Positions 12,243 to 21,966 of a stretch of DNA of 64,000 nt are shown piece by piece; position 1 is the first letter of the stretch; every line of letters starts with the position of its first letter. The DNA lies in assembly GCF_963675165.1 (NCBI RefSeq), contig NC_087383.1:5114979-5178978 (forward strand). Reading direction: 5' to 3'. A program made the translations under genes and the position numbers. Origin of the DNA: Halichondria panicea (lineage: Eukaryota; Porifera; Demospongiae; Suberitida; Halichondriidae). A model generated the notes under the pieces. The model was given only the letters and a program-made list of their open reading frames with translations, ran no database searches and had not been told where the DNA came from.

Positions 12243-12789
12243 AATCGCGAAAATAAGCCCATCTTGAATAAACGCCTATCGCCTCTTTTGCTTCGAAGTT
12301 CTTCTTGCACGAGTGAAAATATTATAAGCTGAGCATGCGCAGTAGACTTAGTGAAGAAAGGAAGTTTTAGGTAGTAGCTAAAGACTATACTCATTGCTGG
12401 ACCAAGATCATGCAGATCATGCAGACATTATAACTTTCTTTCTCATGCTGTATATGCAGGGAATAAGTATATGCAGGGAATAAGTAAACAAGTAGTAGTC
12501 CTATAAATATGCTGAGAAAGGAAAGTCCAAGAATTTTGCAGCCTTGGTTTTCTGAAACCTGATAGATGCTCTGTAGGAGTATGACCTACCATCCTTCGAG
12601 AATAGAGTCAGAGTCCACTTCTTCATGTTCATTCTCTTAATCATACTCATGCATTTATAACATTTAAGTGTAAACCTCGCCGCGGGTGGGCGTATATTCG
12701 AATGAAAACTCGCCGTTCGCGATTAAACGCCCAGTCCCCTAGACTTCTTATTTTCGCGAGACATTTTATACACACATTTACATTTTATA
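12243..12789. other. intergenic stretch with a 17-base duplication
   Basis: TATATGCAGGGAATAAG is duplicated exactly at 12451-12467 and 12468-12484, and TACATTTTATACACACATTT-type sequence is doubled near 12765-12800. No gene seen. Confidence 0.5.
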
Positions 12790-12959
12790 CACACATTTAT
12801 CATTTTTGCTGATTGCTGCATGCCAAATATAAATCTGGTGGGTAATGGAATCAATGATCAAGGTGTGGGGGGTTGTTAAAGTTAAAGTCTAAAATTAATG
12901 GCTGCAAGTCAGCAGAGCTCTCTGCTCACTCTTGCAGCTACCAATAGCTAGCGTTCTAA
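12790..12959. repeat. left part of a dispersed repeat split by the Harbinger element
   Basis: This stretch and 20732-20970 together match the uninterrupted copy at about 25640-26125. Shared blocks left of the break include TCTAAAATTAATGGCTGC and CAGCTACCAATAGCTAGC, ending GCGTTCTA exactly where the Harbinger element begins. Confidence 0.85.
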
Positions 12960-13755
12960 AGGCCTGTCCACACTAGACACTCAATGCTCATTGAAAAACT
13001 GAATTGAGTGTGTCCACACCCTCGAATTACAACTGCTTTGACCCAATCCACCTCTGGAGGTGGATTGAATGCGCATTGCACAGGATTCGCGTGCGTTATT
13101 TAGAAATGTATCAATGAATTTTTATGCAGCCTTGCAGGTGCAGGTGCTCTAGCTAGCTATAGATCTACTAGATTAGGCAGACATGGCCATGGAGATGTAG
13201 CAGAAGAGGAAGAGCAGTGCTTGTGGTTGGGACAGCGAGGCTACACGCACTCTCATTAATATATGGGGCCAAACAGATGTCCAGAGCAAGCTAGACTCTG
13301 TAAAGAGGAACAGAGACATCTTCCTGAAAGTATCTAGAGATCTCCAACACCTTGGATACAACAGGAGCAGTGTAGAACTAAATAAAGAACCTCACCCAAA
13401 AGTATAGAAAGGTACAATAGTATAGGCTATAATATAATTATAGCTAATAATAATATGCCTAATAATAATATGCAGGTTAAAGACAGTAATCGAGTCACTG
13501 GTCAGGGCAGGTCAACCTGCCCTTTTTATGAGGAAATTGATGCCATCCTTGGCACAAGAGCAGCATCGACACCTCCAACTTTGTTTGAGAGCAGCAGCAA
13601 TACTGACGATACTGATGGTAAGGGAACAATTTAATGCTAGTGAGGAAACTGAATGCTAGTCGGTCCCATGCAGTTGGTGGAATTAGTACTTAACTGCTCA
13701 TTGCTTAATTGTTATGTAGGATCATAGATTAAGGAAGGAGAGGGATAGGAAACGG

Positions 13756-13915
13756 CAGCTGATCACGTGCCAAACGTACATAGACTTGATGCTTGTGGTT
13801 AGAACAGCTGCACGAAAAACTCTGCTAGAAGAGACGACCACCATTCAGGGAGGTTTTGTTCATATGCTGCCTTTGCCAGTGCCTCGTGCATTTTTTGGAG
13901 AAAATTTCAAGGTAA
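13756..13915 (+). other. exon-like segment between the P-like TIR and the transposase
   Basis: An open stretch (LVVRTAARKTLLEETTTIQG, then MLPLPVPRAFFGENFK) ends exactly at a GT donor (AAG|GTAAGG) at about 13912. It may be a 5' exon of the transposase, joined to the acceptor ahead of 14210, or of another transcript. It has no THAP zinc-finger pattern, which would be expected at the N-terminus of many P-type transposases. Family unknown. Confidence 0.4.
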
Positions 13916-14215
13916 GGCGCTTTTTATAGCTGTTTTTGTCTTGATTTCATGTAATTTGACCCCTTTAACAGCCATACTGTTCGAGTAAATGCATGCAAAA
14001 GTTTAGCATTGAATATCTTCTGATGCTTATAAGACATGGACTGGTGATATTTACTTTTGGGATTAATTCGATTGGCTGGCAGAAACATGCCATTTAATGT
14101 AAGGTAAATAAATGCTATACTTCAATGTTTTATTAGCTGGTCTCAACTTTGCCAGTAAAGTTTTTAGAGAAATACTGACATACCTAAATTCTTTGTATAT
14201 ATAGGCAGCTTGAAA

Positions 14216-17005
14216 ATGCCTCTGACTCGTCGAAAGGACCGGGCCCGCAAGAAGAGACTGGAAAGAACCTCAAAAAATGCGACTATTTTAAATGACTCAC
14301 ACGAGAATACCGACACAAGCCTAGACTCCGAGTCAAGCACACCTCATATTGACACAAGCCTAGACTCTGAAACTATTTCAAGCACACCCCAAATTGAACC
14401 AAATGTACATCTGAGTGATCTCCTACGAAATCCCCAGTTGCGTCAAACCCTGAAATTGCCCTGATGGTCCAATGCGACTGAGGACTCTGTTTGTATGAAG
14501 TTGTGTAGAATTAGCTCCGCTGCTACCACCAGCCGTCAACCAGTAGTGATTACCCATTGCTTAACGGTAAAAAGTGATTTGAAGTGGCTATTGTATGTCC
14601 ATAACAATAAGTTAACCCCCGAAACATGCCAGTCATTGAAACAGTTTCCTGTTACATTGGATATCGTTACACTGGAAAATCTTCTCCTTGAGATCGACCG
14701 TTTACGTGTTTGCTGTGGTCATCCCGATGCACATAGCAATGGTCAATGCCAAGAAAGGTGAAATCGTAGCAAATGGAAAAGTGTCTGCTAAAATTGACAG
14801 CCATGCCAGTGTATGCCTCAACGGTGTATCCTATCCGGAAACAGTGCGGACTGAAAAATGTGAACTATTGTCTACTTCTGTGAAATGTTCATCATGTAAG
14901 TCATATCGTGCCAATTTAAGGGCTATGTATAGTGCTTGGTGTAAGAGACGTTCAGTCGAAGAGATGAGTGACGCAAGTGGGCATTCCAATGAGCGCTATC
15001 TAAATACGCCTGAAAAAAAAGCTAAAATGCAAAACCTGAAGGACCGATCACGTGCAGCTGAGAAGCAAGTTAAATCTTCAAGGAGAAAATCAAGGAAGCA
15101 ATTGAAGCTGAAGGAGATACAGTTTAAAAGAGTCTCAGTTCCGATTTGTTAAGCATCCTAAATACCAACACCGAGCAAATAAATAGAGCTTACCCAGAAG
15201 GGAGTTTTCCTAATTTGTTCTGGAAAGAGCAATTAAAGGCAGCTTCAGTTAAGGACCCTCGCCCTCGACAAATTCGATGGCACCCTGCAATAATAAAGTG
15301 GTGGTGCATCAATTTGCAGTTAATTTCAAGTGCAGCATTTCATTGCATAAGATCTTCCGGTTTCTTGACGCTCCCTTCTGAACGTACCCTAAGGGACTAC
15401 ACTCATTACTTCAATAAACAACCTGGTTTTCATCCAGATGTAAATTTCTATCTGCAAAAGGAAATGAACATACAATTGCTTCCTGAATCAAAACGTTATG
15501 TTGCATTAGTTATTGATGAAATGAAGATTAAAGAAGATTTGGTATATGACAAGAAATCTGGTCATATCGTTGGGTTCACTTCTTTAGGTGATATTGGTGA
15601 CATACTTTCAGAATTGGAGCAGAAGTGCAAAAAGGATCCTAGTAATAATGGTCAGAGGGATCTTCTTTAAGCTGGATTTTCCTTATGCTCATTTTGGAAC
15701 CCGTGGAGTAACTGCAGATTTTTTATTTCCTATTGTGTGGGAAGCTATTCGTATGATTGAAGGCATTGGAGGGAAAGTGATTAGTATTACGGCAGATGGG
15801 GCGAGTCCCAATCGTAAATTCTTTCGTATGCATGGCAAAGGCTTTGTGTACAAGGCATTTAATCCCTACGCAGACCCTAGAGAAGGCAGGCCTGTGTTCT
15901 TCATCTATGATCCACCTCACTTGATAAAGACCACACGAAATTGTTGGTCTCATTTCAGGATTCAGCGGTACTAGATTAATGAAGGTTAGTGACATTTTGA
16001 GAAGCTTTTCATTAAATTTGTGAACAGGCAATAATGTACAGGTAGTTATTGCAAAATTGCATGGCTGGCTAAAATTGTCTGTTTCCCTCTTTCACAGATC
16101 AATGGAAAGTACATTGAGTGGGCCCATGTCAAAGAACTTCACCGTAAACTCCATTTGATGTCTGTTGGATCTAAGGGGCTCACACTAGTTCCAAAGCTCA
16201 AAGTGGATCATGTTGAGCTGACTGGGTTTTCTAGGATGCGTGTACATCTCGCCGCCCAGGTATGTTCGAGTTTTACTTACGTAACTGATAGTTATATATA
16301 CCATTCATTCAGGTATTGAGTAAAAGTGTGGCAGATGCTCTGGCCTATTTCAGTGATGAAAGCACTACGGAAACCGAAACGTTTTTTTGATTGCTTAAAT
16401 GTTCGTAGTCTTTCTGAGTGGAAATCCAAATTGAAGCCTGACCTTCAACCCTACACAAGTCCAGATGACTCTTGGCTTAAGGTAAGACTTTTAAATTGTA
16501 ATATTTGAGCTAAATATTTTATTTTAGTGGTTGGAAGATTCTTTCTTGCTCTATCTGAAAGAATGGAAAGCTTCAGTAAATACTGACAAAGGAATCCCTG
16601 ACAACAGCAAGCAGAAGGCATTGCTAAGTGCTGAGACTATGGAAGGTTTAGAAATAACAGGTAAATTAATTAATAACTTTTACATCTCTATACAATATTT
16701 TTACATGTATAGTGTGCTCATTTGTGGAAATGGCTAGGCTCCTTCTGTCCAACAAAGAAGATGGTCTCTTTTTGTTGAGTGAGAGATTCTCCCAGGACCC
16801 ACTTGAAAATTACTTCGGTAAACAAAGGGCCAGAGGAGGTCGCAATGAGAATCCAAACCTAATGCAATCTCTCGTTAATGCCTCTGCACTCCGGATGCAG
16901 AAGTCTGCAATGCTAGATCCTGTCAGAGGAAACTGTCGCAGGAAGCGACAGCTCGAATTGAACACAATCGATGATACCCCACTACCCAAGAGGAAACGTT
17001 CGTAG
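14216..17005 (+). pseudogene. P-element/THAP9-like transposase, several frameshifts
   Basis: A multi-exon gene. An N-terminal basic segment (MPLTRRKDRARKKRLE) is followed by an acidic/Ser-rich part and a CSSCKSYRANLRAMYSAW box (C-x2-C). The catalytic core has VALVIDEMKIKEDLVYDKKS and HIVGFTSLGDIGD (RNase H-fold, first Asp region, about 15500-15590). Then come FFKLDFPYAHFGTRGV, VISITADGASPN and FIYDPPHLIKTTRNCW, the second conserved Asp region. Downstream exons contain INGKYIEWAHVKELH (16099-16258) and FSQDPLENYFGKQRARGGR (about 16783-16840), the classic P-type C-terminal box with its late acidic residue, ending in a basic tail (LPKRKRS). Introns of 46-120 bases have GT/AG ends (about 15980-16098, 16259-16312, 16482-16527, 16661-16711). 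Frame changes near 15640 and 15955 and in a T run near 16382 make this copy non-functional as read, unless they are sequence errors. Confidence 0.82.
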
Positions 17006-17115
17006 TTTAATTTATGTTCCTATAATTATGACTGTATAATTTTATATTAAAATTTGAGCAACCACGAGAATTCAAAAAAGTATACAATACATGCATGAGC
17101 ATAATAATACATTAA

Positions 17116-18153
17116 TTACGACAAATGCTTTCTCAATCCGGTGGACTTTTGCTTGGTCTCTTTGTGTGCTATTTTGTATGTCTCCATCCATAAAGATGCG
17201 ATTGAAAATCCCCTTATAGTAATCCAAAGGTGTACAATATCATTTAAAAGTTGCTGTGAATCTTCTTCACACTCCACATCTTGAGACAGAAGTGTCCACA
17301 AAAACTGTACCTCTTCGTCGCAAGTTACTTTCTTTACTAAATCGTCCAGCGTTTGCATACCGGTACTGGTACCTTTTCCAATTACATACGTAGGTAATAC
17401 ACTCTTGGTTATCTTCTCCATTTCTACAAACAGACAGAACGATCGATCGTTCAATGGAAATAACGCACCTCGATTTACTTTCTCCATCCAACATTTAGTG
17501 TACGAGAGTAAATCTGTGAGCTCTCCTCATTTACGACAGCCATATTTCCTAAGCATTCAATAAACTGCGAGTACTTAGTTCCACTCCTTTTTTCATATTT
17601 TTTTAGTAGCTTGTGGGGTACATAGCCACCAACATACTGCATTGCATTCAATTCATCCTTTGTTAATTTAGGTAGCTGGTCATTTGGCTCACCATTAACT
17701 GGCAGTGGGCATTCTTGTGTCATGAAACGTTTAAGCTTTTCTCCAAACAATGATTGATTTATAGATTGAATAAAGAAGTTCACATGTGGACCTTCTCTCG
17801 AACTCTCCTCCAACTTCAATTTATTAATCCACAGTTTGCTCATTTCTTCTCTTTTCACATGAAAGGCAGACCACAGTTGAGTTCTCTTGACAGTGTGAGA
17901 ACGAATTCTCTTTGATACACTCAGGAATATACTTTCAATCTCATTTTCTAATAAAAAAACAAAACTGATCGAACATGTCTGCAGTTTCCATTTCTTTAGT
18001 AAGATTAGTAAGAAAGTGTGCTGCAAATTCTTTTAATTCTTTGGCCCTAGTGTTAATATCAGAAGGAATCAGATTTACATCCTCTATGAAGGATGTTATA
18101 GCTCCTCGAATGACTTCACAGGAGGCACTAGTAGATATACTTGTACTTGCCAT
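17116..18153 (-). CDS. uncharacterised second gene of the P-like transposon
   Basis: Read on minus from an ATG at 18153. The N-terminal part (MASTSISTSASCEVIRGAI) continues into FLTNLTKEMETADMFDQF. A T-run near 17955 shifts the frame or hides a short intron. The middle part contains RTQLWSAFHVKREEMSKLW, LTKDELNAMQYVGGYVPHKL (about 17640) and FIECLGNMAVVNEESS. After another shift near 17480 the C-terminal part reads MEKVNRGALFPLNDRSFCLF ... IRGFSIASLWMETYK ... TGLRKHLS, ending at 17116. No transmembrane segment, zinc finger or nuclease motif is visible. I remember similar uncharacterised predicted proteins, numerous in sponges, but know no function. Its place inside the inverted ends, tail to tail with the transposase, suggests an accessory or captured gene. 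With two shifts it may be a pseudogene. Confidence 0.6.
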
Positions 18154-18480
18154 GGTTTCTTGTGAGCATTTTGGTTCTTGGAGGATGAAAAAATGAAAAG
18201 AAGTCTGTGGGCGGCGGGGACAAAAACATGACGTAGGCGAAACGCGGATGTTTTTCGAAGATTCCTACGTTTCCTATCCCTCTCCCTCTCCTTCCTTAAT
18301 CTATTCCTTAATCTATGGTAGGATGTGTTGATTGGAGTGTGTTGCAACCACAACATTCGCCAGCTGACACTAAAGGTAAATGTTTTCTCTCTAGTTGCCT
18401 ATATTATTATTTTGCCTGTAAAAGATCACCACGGTGAAGATACAGCAGGTGGAGGGGGAGGAGCTAGTGACGATCCGGTA

Positions 18481-18537
18481 ATCGAATCAGCAGACAAATC
18501 GAATCAGCAGACAATCGAGGTCAGCAGACAATCGAGG
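18481..18537. repeat. two overlapping 17-base tandem duplications
   Basis: ATCGAATCAGCAGACAA is exact at 18481-18497 and 18498-18514. TCAGCAGACAATCGAGG is exact at 18504-18520 and 18521-18537. Both lie in exon 3 of the Myb gene and shift its frame. Confidence 0.9.
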
Positions 18538-19238
18538 TTCACTTAACCCTATGCCCACTCCAATACCTGTTACGGAGAGAAACAAAGGTGTTTGAATATC
18601 AATTATAACATCGTTTGTCCTAACAAAATTAATTTGATTGTATACAGCACTAAAAAGAAAACGCTCCACTAAGTCTAGCACTTCTTCAGAGCTTACCACA
18701 ATTATTTGTGATATGGAGGAGAAGGCAGAAGAGAGGGAACTAAAGCGAATGAAGCTGGAGGCAGAGATAGAAGAAAAAAGGAAGCAAGAGGAACGAAAGC
18801 ATGAAGAACGAATGCAAACCATGATGATGGGTTTCATGACCCAGATGATGAATATGGTTAGTCCTCCATCATTTCCTCACTCCAGCACCAGCTATTTACC
18901 ACCTTCATATCCACCACCATCTCCAACTTACGACCCATCTCAAACCTTTCCCCCTATCAGTGATTATCCCCCTACTACTGACCCTTAACTTGTTGTTGCA
19001 TTAACCAATCAGTTATAATTATATCCATACCATACTTAACATCACGGCTTCACTTATAAACATGCAGTCAACGTTATTATTATAGTGTTAAACCTTATTA
19101 TAGTGTTAAACACAATCATGTATGACAGTTACTCAATGTTGAACTGATGAACGTATAATTATATATAATTATAGTGATCATAATAATTAGATGAATGGTG
19201 AACATGTGATATACTTAATAGCTTTTATAACAGAAAGA

Positions 19239-20585
19239 TTACATTGATAGATGCTTCGTTATTGCTTCTCGGATGATAGATGAATCGAGTGTACCAGGAG
19301 TGGGATGTGATGACGACGAGAACATACTACAAGGTTCCTCGTGATGCGTCCATTCCTCTACACCATACATTTCACAAATATTATGTAGAACGATACAAGA
19401 AGCAACAACATCACAAACATTGACCAGATCACAATCCATTCTCTTCAGCAAACATCTCCATCTTTCCTTCAAACGACCTTCAAACGACCAAACGCATTCT
19501 CAACTACCATCCTAGCTCTACTTTGCCTATAATTATAATGCTTTTGTTGCCTTGTTATGTTTTCTGTCTCAGCAAAAGGTTTCATCAACCACGGTAGAAG
19601 AGGGTATGCTGGGTTTCCAAGAATTACTAGTGGTACGTCCACACCATGTAATTTCTTACACCATGTAATTTCTTCTTCATGTCGGGTAATAATGTCCCAC
19701 TAATGCCGTTTTGATACACAGATGAATTAACAAACACACGAGCATCATGCACTTTTCCAGGCCAACCTATATACACATCTAAAAATAATCCACGGTAATC
19801 TACGAGACCTTGAACAACAAGTATAGGGTAGTATCCTTTGCGATTATAATAGTCTGATGCACTTTCTTTAGGTTTAATTATAGGTATATGTGATCCATCA
19901 ATAGCTCCAGCCGTTTGAAGGAATCCCCAGTAATCCTCAAATCCTTGCACTACATCCTTCATACTATCTCCTCGTGGAATTTTTACATACTGTGGTTATA
20001 ACTTAGCAATAGCTTGACATGTTTCGATTAATATTTCACCTACTGTAGAACGACCGAGATACCGAATAATTGTGATAAAGTTCTGTACTCAATATTTGTT
20101 GCTAATCTCCATAAGGTAACTGCTACACGTTTATCTACACCAACCGGAGATCTCATACGGGTACTTTGCTTCTCAATGTAAGGGCGTAATTTCAGTGTCA
20201 AATGTTTGTTTTGACATACGCAGATTCTCCTTCCACCACTCGTCTCCATATAGCCCTGCCTTCACAGAATCCCACCAGTGTGTACTCCGTGGCTTACTCC
20301 ACACAGTTCGGGTTGAAGGGGACCGGACCATGCCAATTATCATCATCCTATAATAATAGTGTTTGTAAATCAGAATACTAGTACCTGGGTAAATGCCTGT
20401 ATAATAAAACAGTTAAGTCTTGCTTACTTGCTGATTCTTCTCCTGTGGGAAGTTCTCCTCTTCCTAGCCTGCTGATGCTTCAATCTAAGCCTACTACCAC
20501 GTTGTTGTCGAAGGCGGTTGGTCCTATACATGGTCAGGCAGGCTGCCAGCATAAAAACAAAGCAGAGAACACTGAGTTGATTCAT
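19239..20585 (-). pseudogene. HARBI1-like: Harbinger HARBI1-type DDE nuclease (transposase), disrupted
   Basis: The transposase of the Harbinger element. Exon 1 (20585-20428) starts at ATG 20585 with a hydrophobic then Arg-rich peptide (MNQLSVLCFVFMLAACL, then many R residues) and ends at a GTAAGC donor. Exon 2 starts at 20347 and holds the rest: STHWWDSVKAGLYGDEWW, RSPVGVDKRVAVTLWRLA (helix-turn-helix), GAIDGSHIPI (first catalytic Asp), YPILVVQGLVDYRGLF, GWPGKVHDARVF (second Asp) and MVVENAFGRLKERWRCLLKR (catalytic Glu). The end is at 19239. Breaks: a frame change near 20190, another near 20040, a TAA near 19994, an exact 17-base duplication (ACACCATGTAATTTCTT, 19641-19674) and an 11-base duplication (19466-19487). 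All DDE motifs are present; the reading frame is not. Convergent with the Myb gene, as usual for the family. Confidence 0.85.
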
Positions 20586-20731
20586 TTTGCTGCTTGCAGG
20601 ACTGGTTGGTTGCAAAATTAATCGCCCAGGATACAACGTATAGGCGTGGTATGACACAAGTGCGGACACTATCAATGCGCATTCAAACTGGTTTGAGCGG
20701 ATGCGCATTGAATGCGAATTGTAACTGGCCT

Positions 20732-20970
20732 TAAGTAGAGTAGTAACACTCGGTGAACAAGTTTTGCTACGGACGGCATTCCAAGTAAGCAAAACTAGGC
20801 ATAACTCGAGAACGAAGCATTATTTTGCAAATCCACGAATTAAAATCCAACCTATAACCTATAGAAACTCTTGCACTTGATTCATCCTTGAGCAGCTGTA
20901 GCGGTCTACACACACACACACACACACAAATATACCTCGCTTGCGCATGCGCACCGAGGCACTAATAATA
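20732..20970. repeat. right part of the dispersed repeat split by the Harbinger element
   Basis: Matches 25869-26125: TAACACTCGGT, GCATTCCAAGTAAGCAAAAC, GGCATAACTCGAGAACGAAG and TTGATTCATCCTTGAGCAGC, then a CA microsatellite and GCGCATGCGCACCGAGGCA. Together with 12790-12959 it reconstitutes the repeat into which the Harbinger element jumped. Confidence 0.85.
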
Positions 20971-21202
20971 CTTCTCTCACCTCAAAAGGTTCTGCGTCCA
21001 GTGGGTCCGACTTTATGGTTTGGAGGTGAGCTGGTAACCGAAGCCTTGATAGCTGTAATAAATTATGTAGCCACGTGTGCGTTCTAAATAGTGCATTCCA
21101 CACTAATGAATCCACGTGTCACCCACCCGCTTCACATGTTATTAGGTATAGTTGTTACCTGTTGTAATCAAGTATTACCTGTGTACTGTAGATAAGCTGG
21201 AC

Positions 21203-21597
21203 ATATGTGACAGGCTCTAGGAAAACCAGACTATTGGAGCAGAATTTAGTATTGAGCTTACAGCTAAATTTATACCTACAGTATAAAATCTCAAATAAAA
21301 TGTTATTGGTGTATAAGTATATACAGTCCTTCTACTACCTCTCTGTAAAATCTGATGCTCTAAATTCCGCTTTGTCCAAACTTTCGTTATTACCTTATTT
21401 TTCCTTATTTTTCCTAATTGAGCAATCTTTGAGAGCCGTTTTTCTCGATACTACATATTACGGCTTCGAGTTTCTAACGAGCATAACTCGGGTATGAAAC
21501 TAGGTATGTGAACACTAAGCATATCATTGTGTAGGCGATGCTCTGCTCAATCTTAACCTGCTCCAATAGTCTGGTTTTCCCAGAGCCTGTCACATAT
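21203..21597. mobile_element. MITE with about 37-base TIRs
   Basis: The left end GTGACAGGCTCTAGGAAAAC (from 21207) and the right end, reverse complemented (from 21593), match over about 37 bases with one difference (CTCTA versus CTCTG). ATAT flanks both ends (21203-21206 and 21594-21597), a possible 4-base target duplication. The 387-base element has no recognisable gene; interior frames are AT-rich noise. Confidence 0.8.
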
Positions 21598-21733
21598 TTA
21601 AATCAATAGGTAGATACAGTTACCCACGTGTACGTGTGGAGTGTGGATTGTGCTTGTAAACAACTTGCAATTCCAAAGGAGTTTTCAGAGGAGGAGAGAC
21701 TGGAGCTAGTTAATGCCAAAACCAAAAGATCCA

Positions 21734-21966
21734 CTGTAGTGTATTAGCCTAGCTGAGTCACTAGCTAAACTGATAGGGGTTCAGTAAGGAACAAGATCAT
21801 GGCGGTAAGACTGAATATAATACACAGCACACTGACTTAAATACACAAAAAACAGGAAGGACAGGAAATCATAAGTATAAATAACTCTAAGCCTAACTAA
21901 ATATAGTCTATATAGTCTACTCCCCTCTAAGCACAAAAACCATGGGATAATACAAAAACAACTAAC
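21734..21966 (-). repeat. probable 3' LTR of the gypsy remnant
   Basis: Just after the pol stop on the minus strand comes a purine/pyrimidine-biased tract (ATTCCCCCC on this reading), then TGTTAGTTGTTTTTG, the expected TG start of an LTR. About 230 bases later the sequence reaches AATACACTACA, a possible CA end. A TATTTAAG TATA-like box lies inside. No 5' LTR was found for comparison, so both ends are inferred. Confidence 0.45.

Larger units (their letters stand above)
13723..18317. mobile_element. P-element-like DNA transposon, nested, carrying two convergent genes
   Basis: The left end (CATAGATTAAGGAAGGAGAG, from 13723) and the right end on the minus strand (from 18317) share CATAGATTAAG...GAAGGAGAGGGA...TAGGAAACG. 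The right arm differs only by two short internal duplications. Immediately outside both ends is GTAGGAT (13716-13722 and 18318-18324), a seven-base duplication close to the 8-base TSD of P elements. The insert lies in an intron of the Harbinger Myb gene. It contains a multi-exon P-type transposase on plus (14216-17005) and a second gene on minus (18153-17116), with only about 110 bases between their 3' ends. The terminal repeats were matched by eye; exact arm length is uncertain. Confidence 0.75.
13183..18988 (+). pseudogene. Harbinger Myb/SANT-like DNA-binding protein gene, disrupted
   Basis: This is the accessory gene of Harbinger elements; its product binds the element's subterminal DNA and helps import the nuclease. 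Exon 1 (13183-about 13412) carries the trihelix part: WDSEATRTLINIWG, DSVKRNRDIFLKVS and LQHLGYNRS. An early TAG (13198-13200) and a frame change spoil it. Exon 2 (13476-13617) has GQGRSTCPFYEEIDAILG, typical of the family, and ends at a GT donor. The intron holds the nested P-like element. Exon 3 (18425-about 18587) is Gly/Asp-rich and interrupted by two 17-base duplications. Exon 4 (18648-18988) is a charged coiled coil (EEKAEERELKRMKLEAEIEE), then an MQTMMMGFMTQMM box and a Pro/Tyr/Ser-rich tail. The order fits the family; the copy is dead. Confidence 0.75.
12960..20731. mobile_element. PIF/Harbinger DNA transposon, two-gene, with TAA TSD
   Basis: The left end reads AGGCCTGTCCACA (from 12960) and the right end, reverse complemented, AGGCCAGTTACAA (from 20731): imperfect short TIRs. 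TAA flanks both ends (12957-12959, 20732-20734), the usual 3-base TSD of Harbinger elements. Subterminal regions share ATGCGCATTGAATG-like words. Inside are the two standard Harbinger genes in convergent order: a Myb/SANT-like gene (plus) and a HARBI1-type nuclease (minus). The flanks join into a repeat that exists uninterrupted at 25.6-26.1 kb, giving an independent empty site. Without the nested P-like element the length would be about 3.2 kb, normal for the superfamily. Both genes are damaged, so it is probably not autonomous now. Confidence 0.88.

Noticed and set aside
15723-16031. 102-codon minus frame opposite the P-like transposase
   Set aside because: Shadow of the coding strand, which carries the clear transposase motifs.
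13183-18988. Reading the Myb and P-type exons as one host gene
   Set aside because: The P-like block has its own inverted ends and flanking GTAGGAT duplication inside an intron of the Myb gene, so they are separate.
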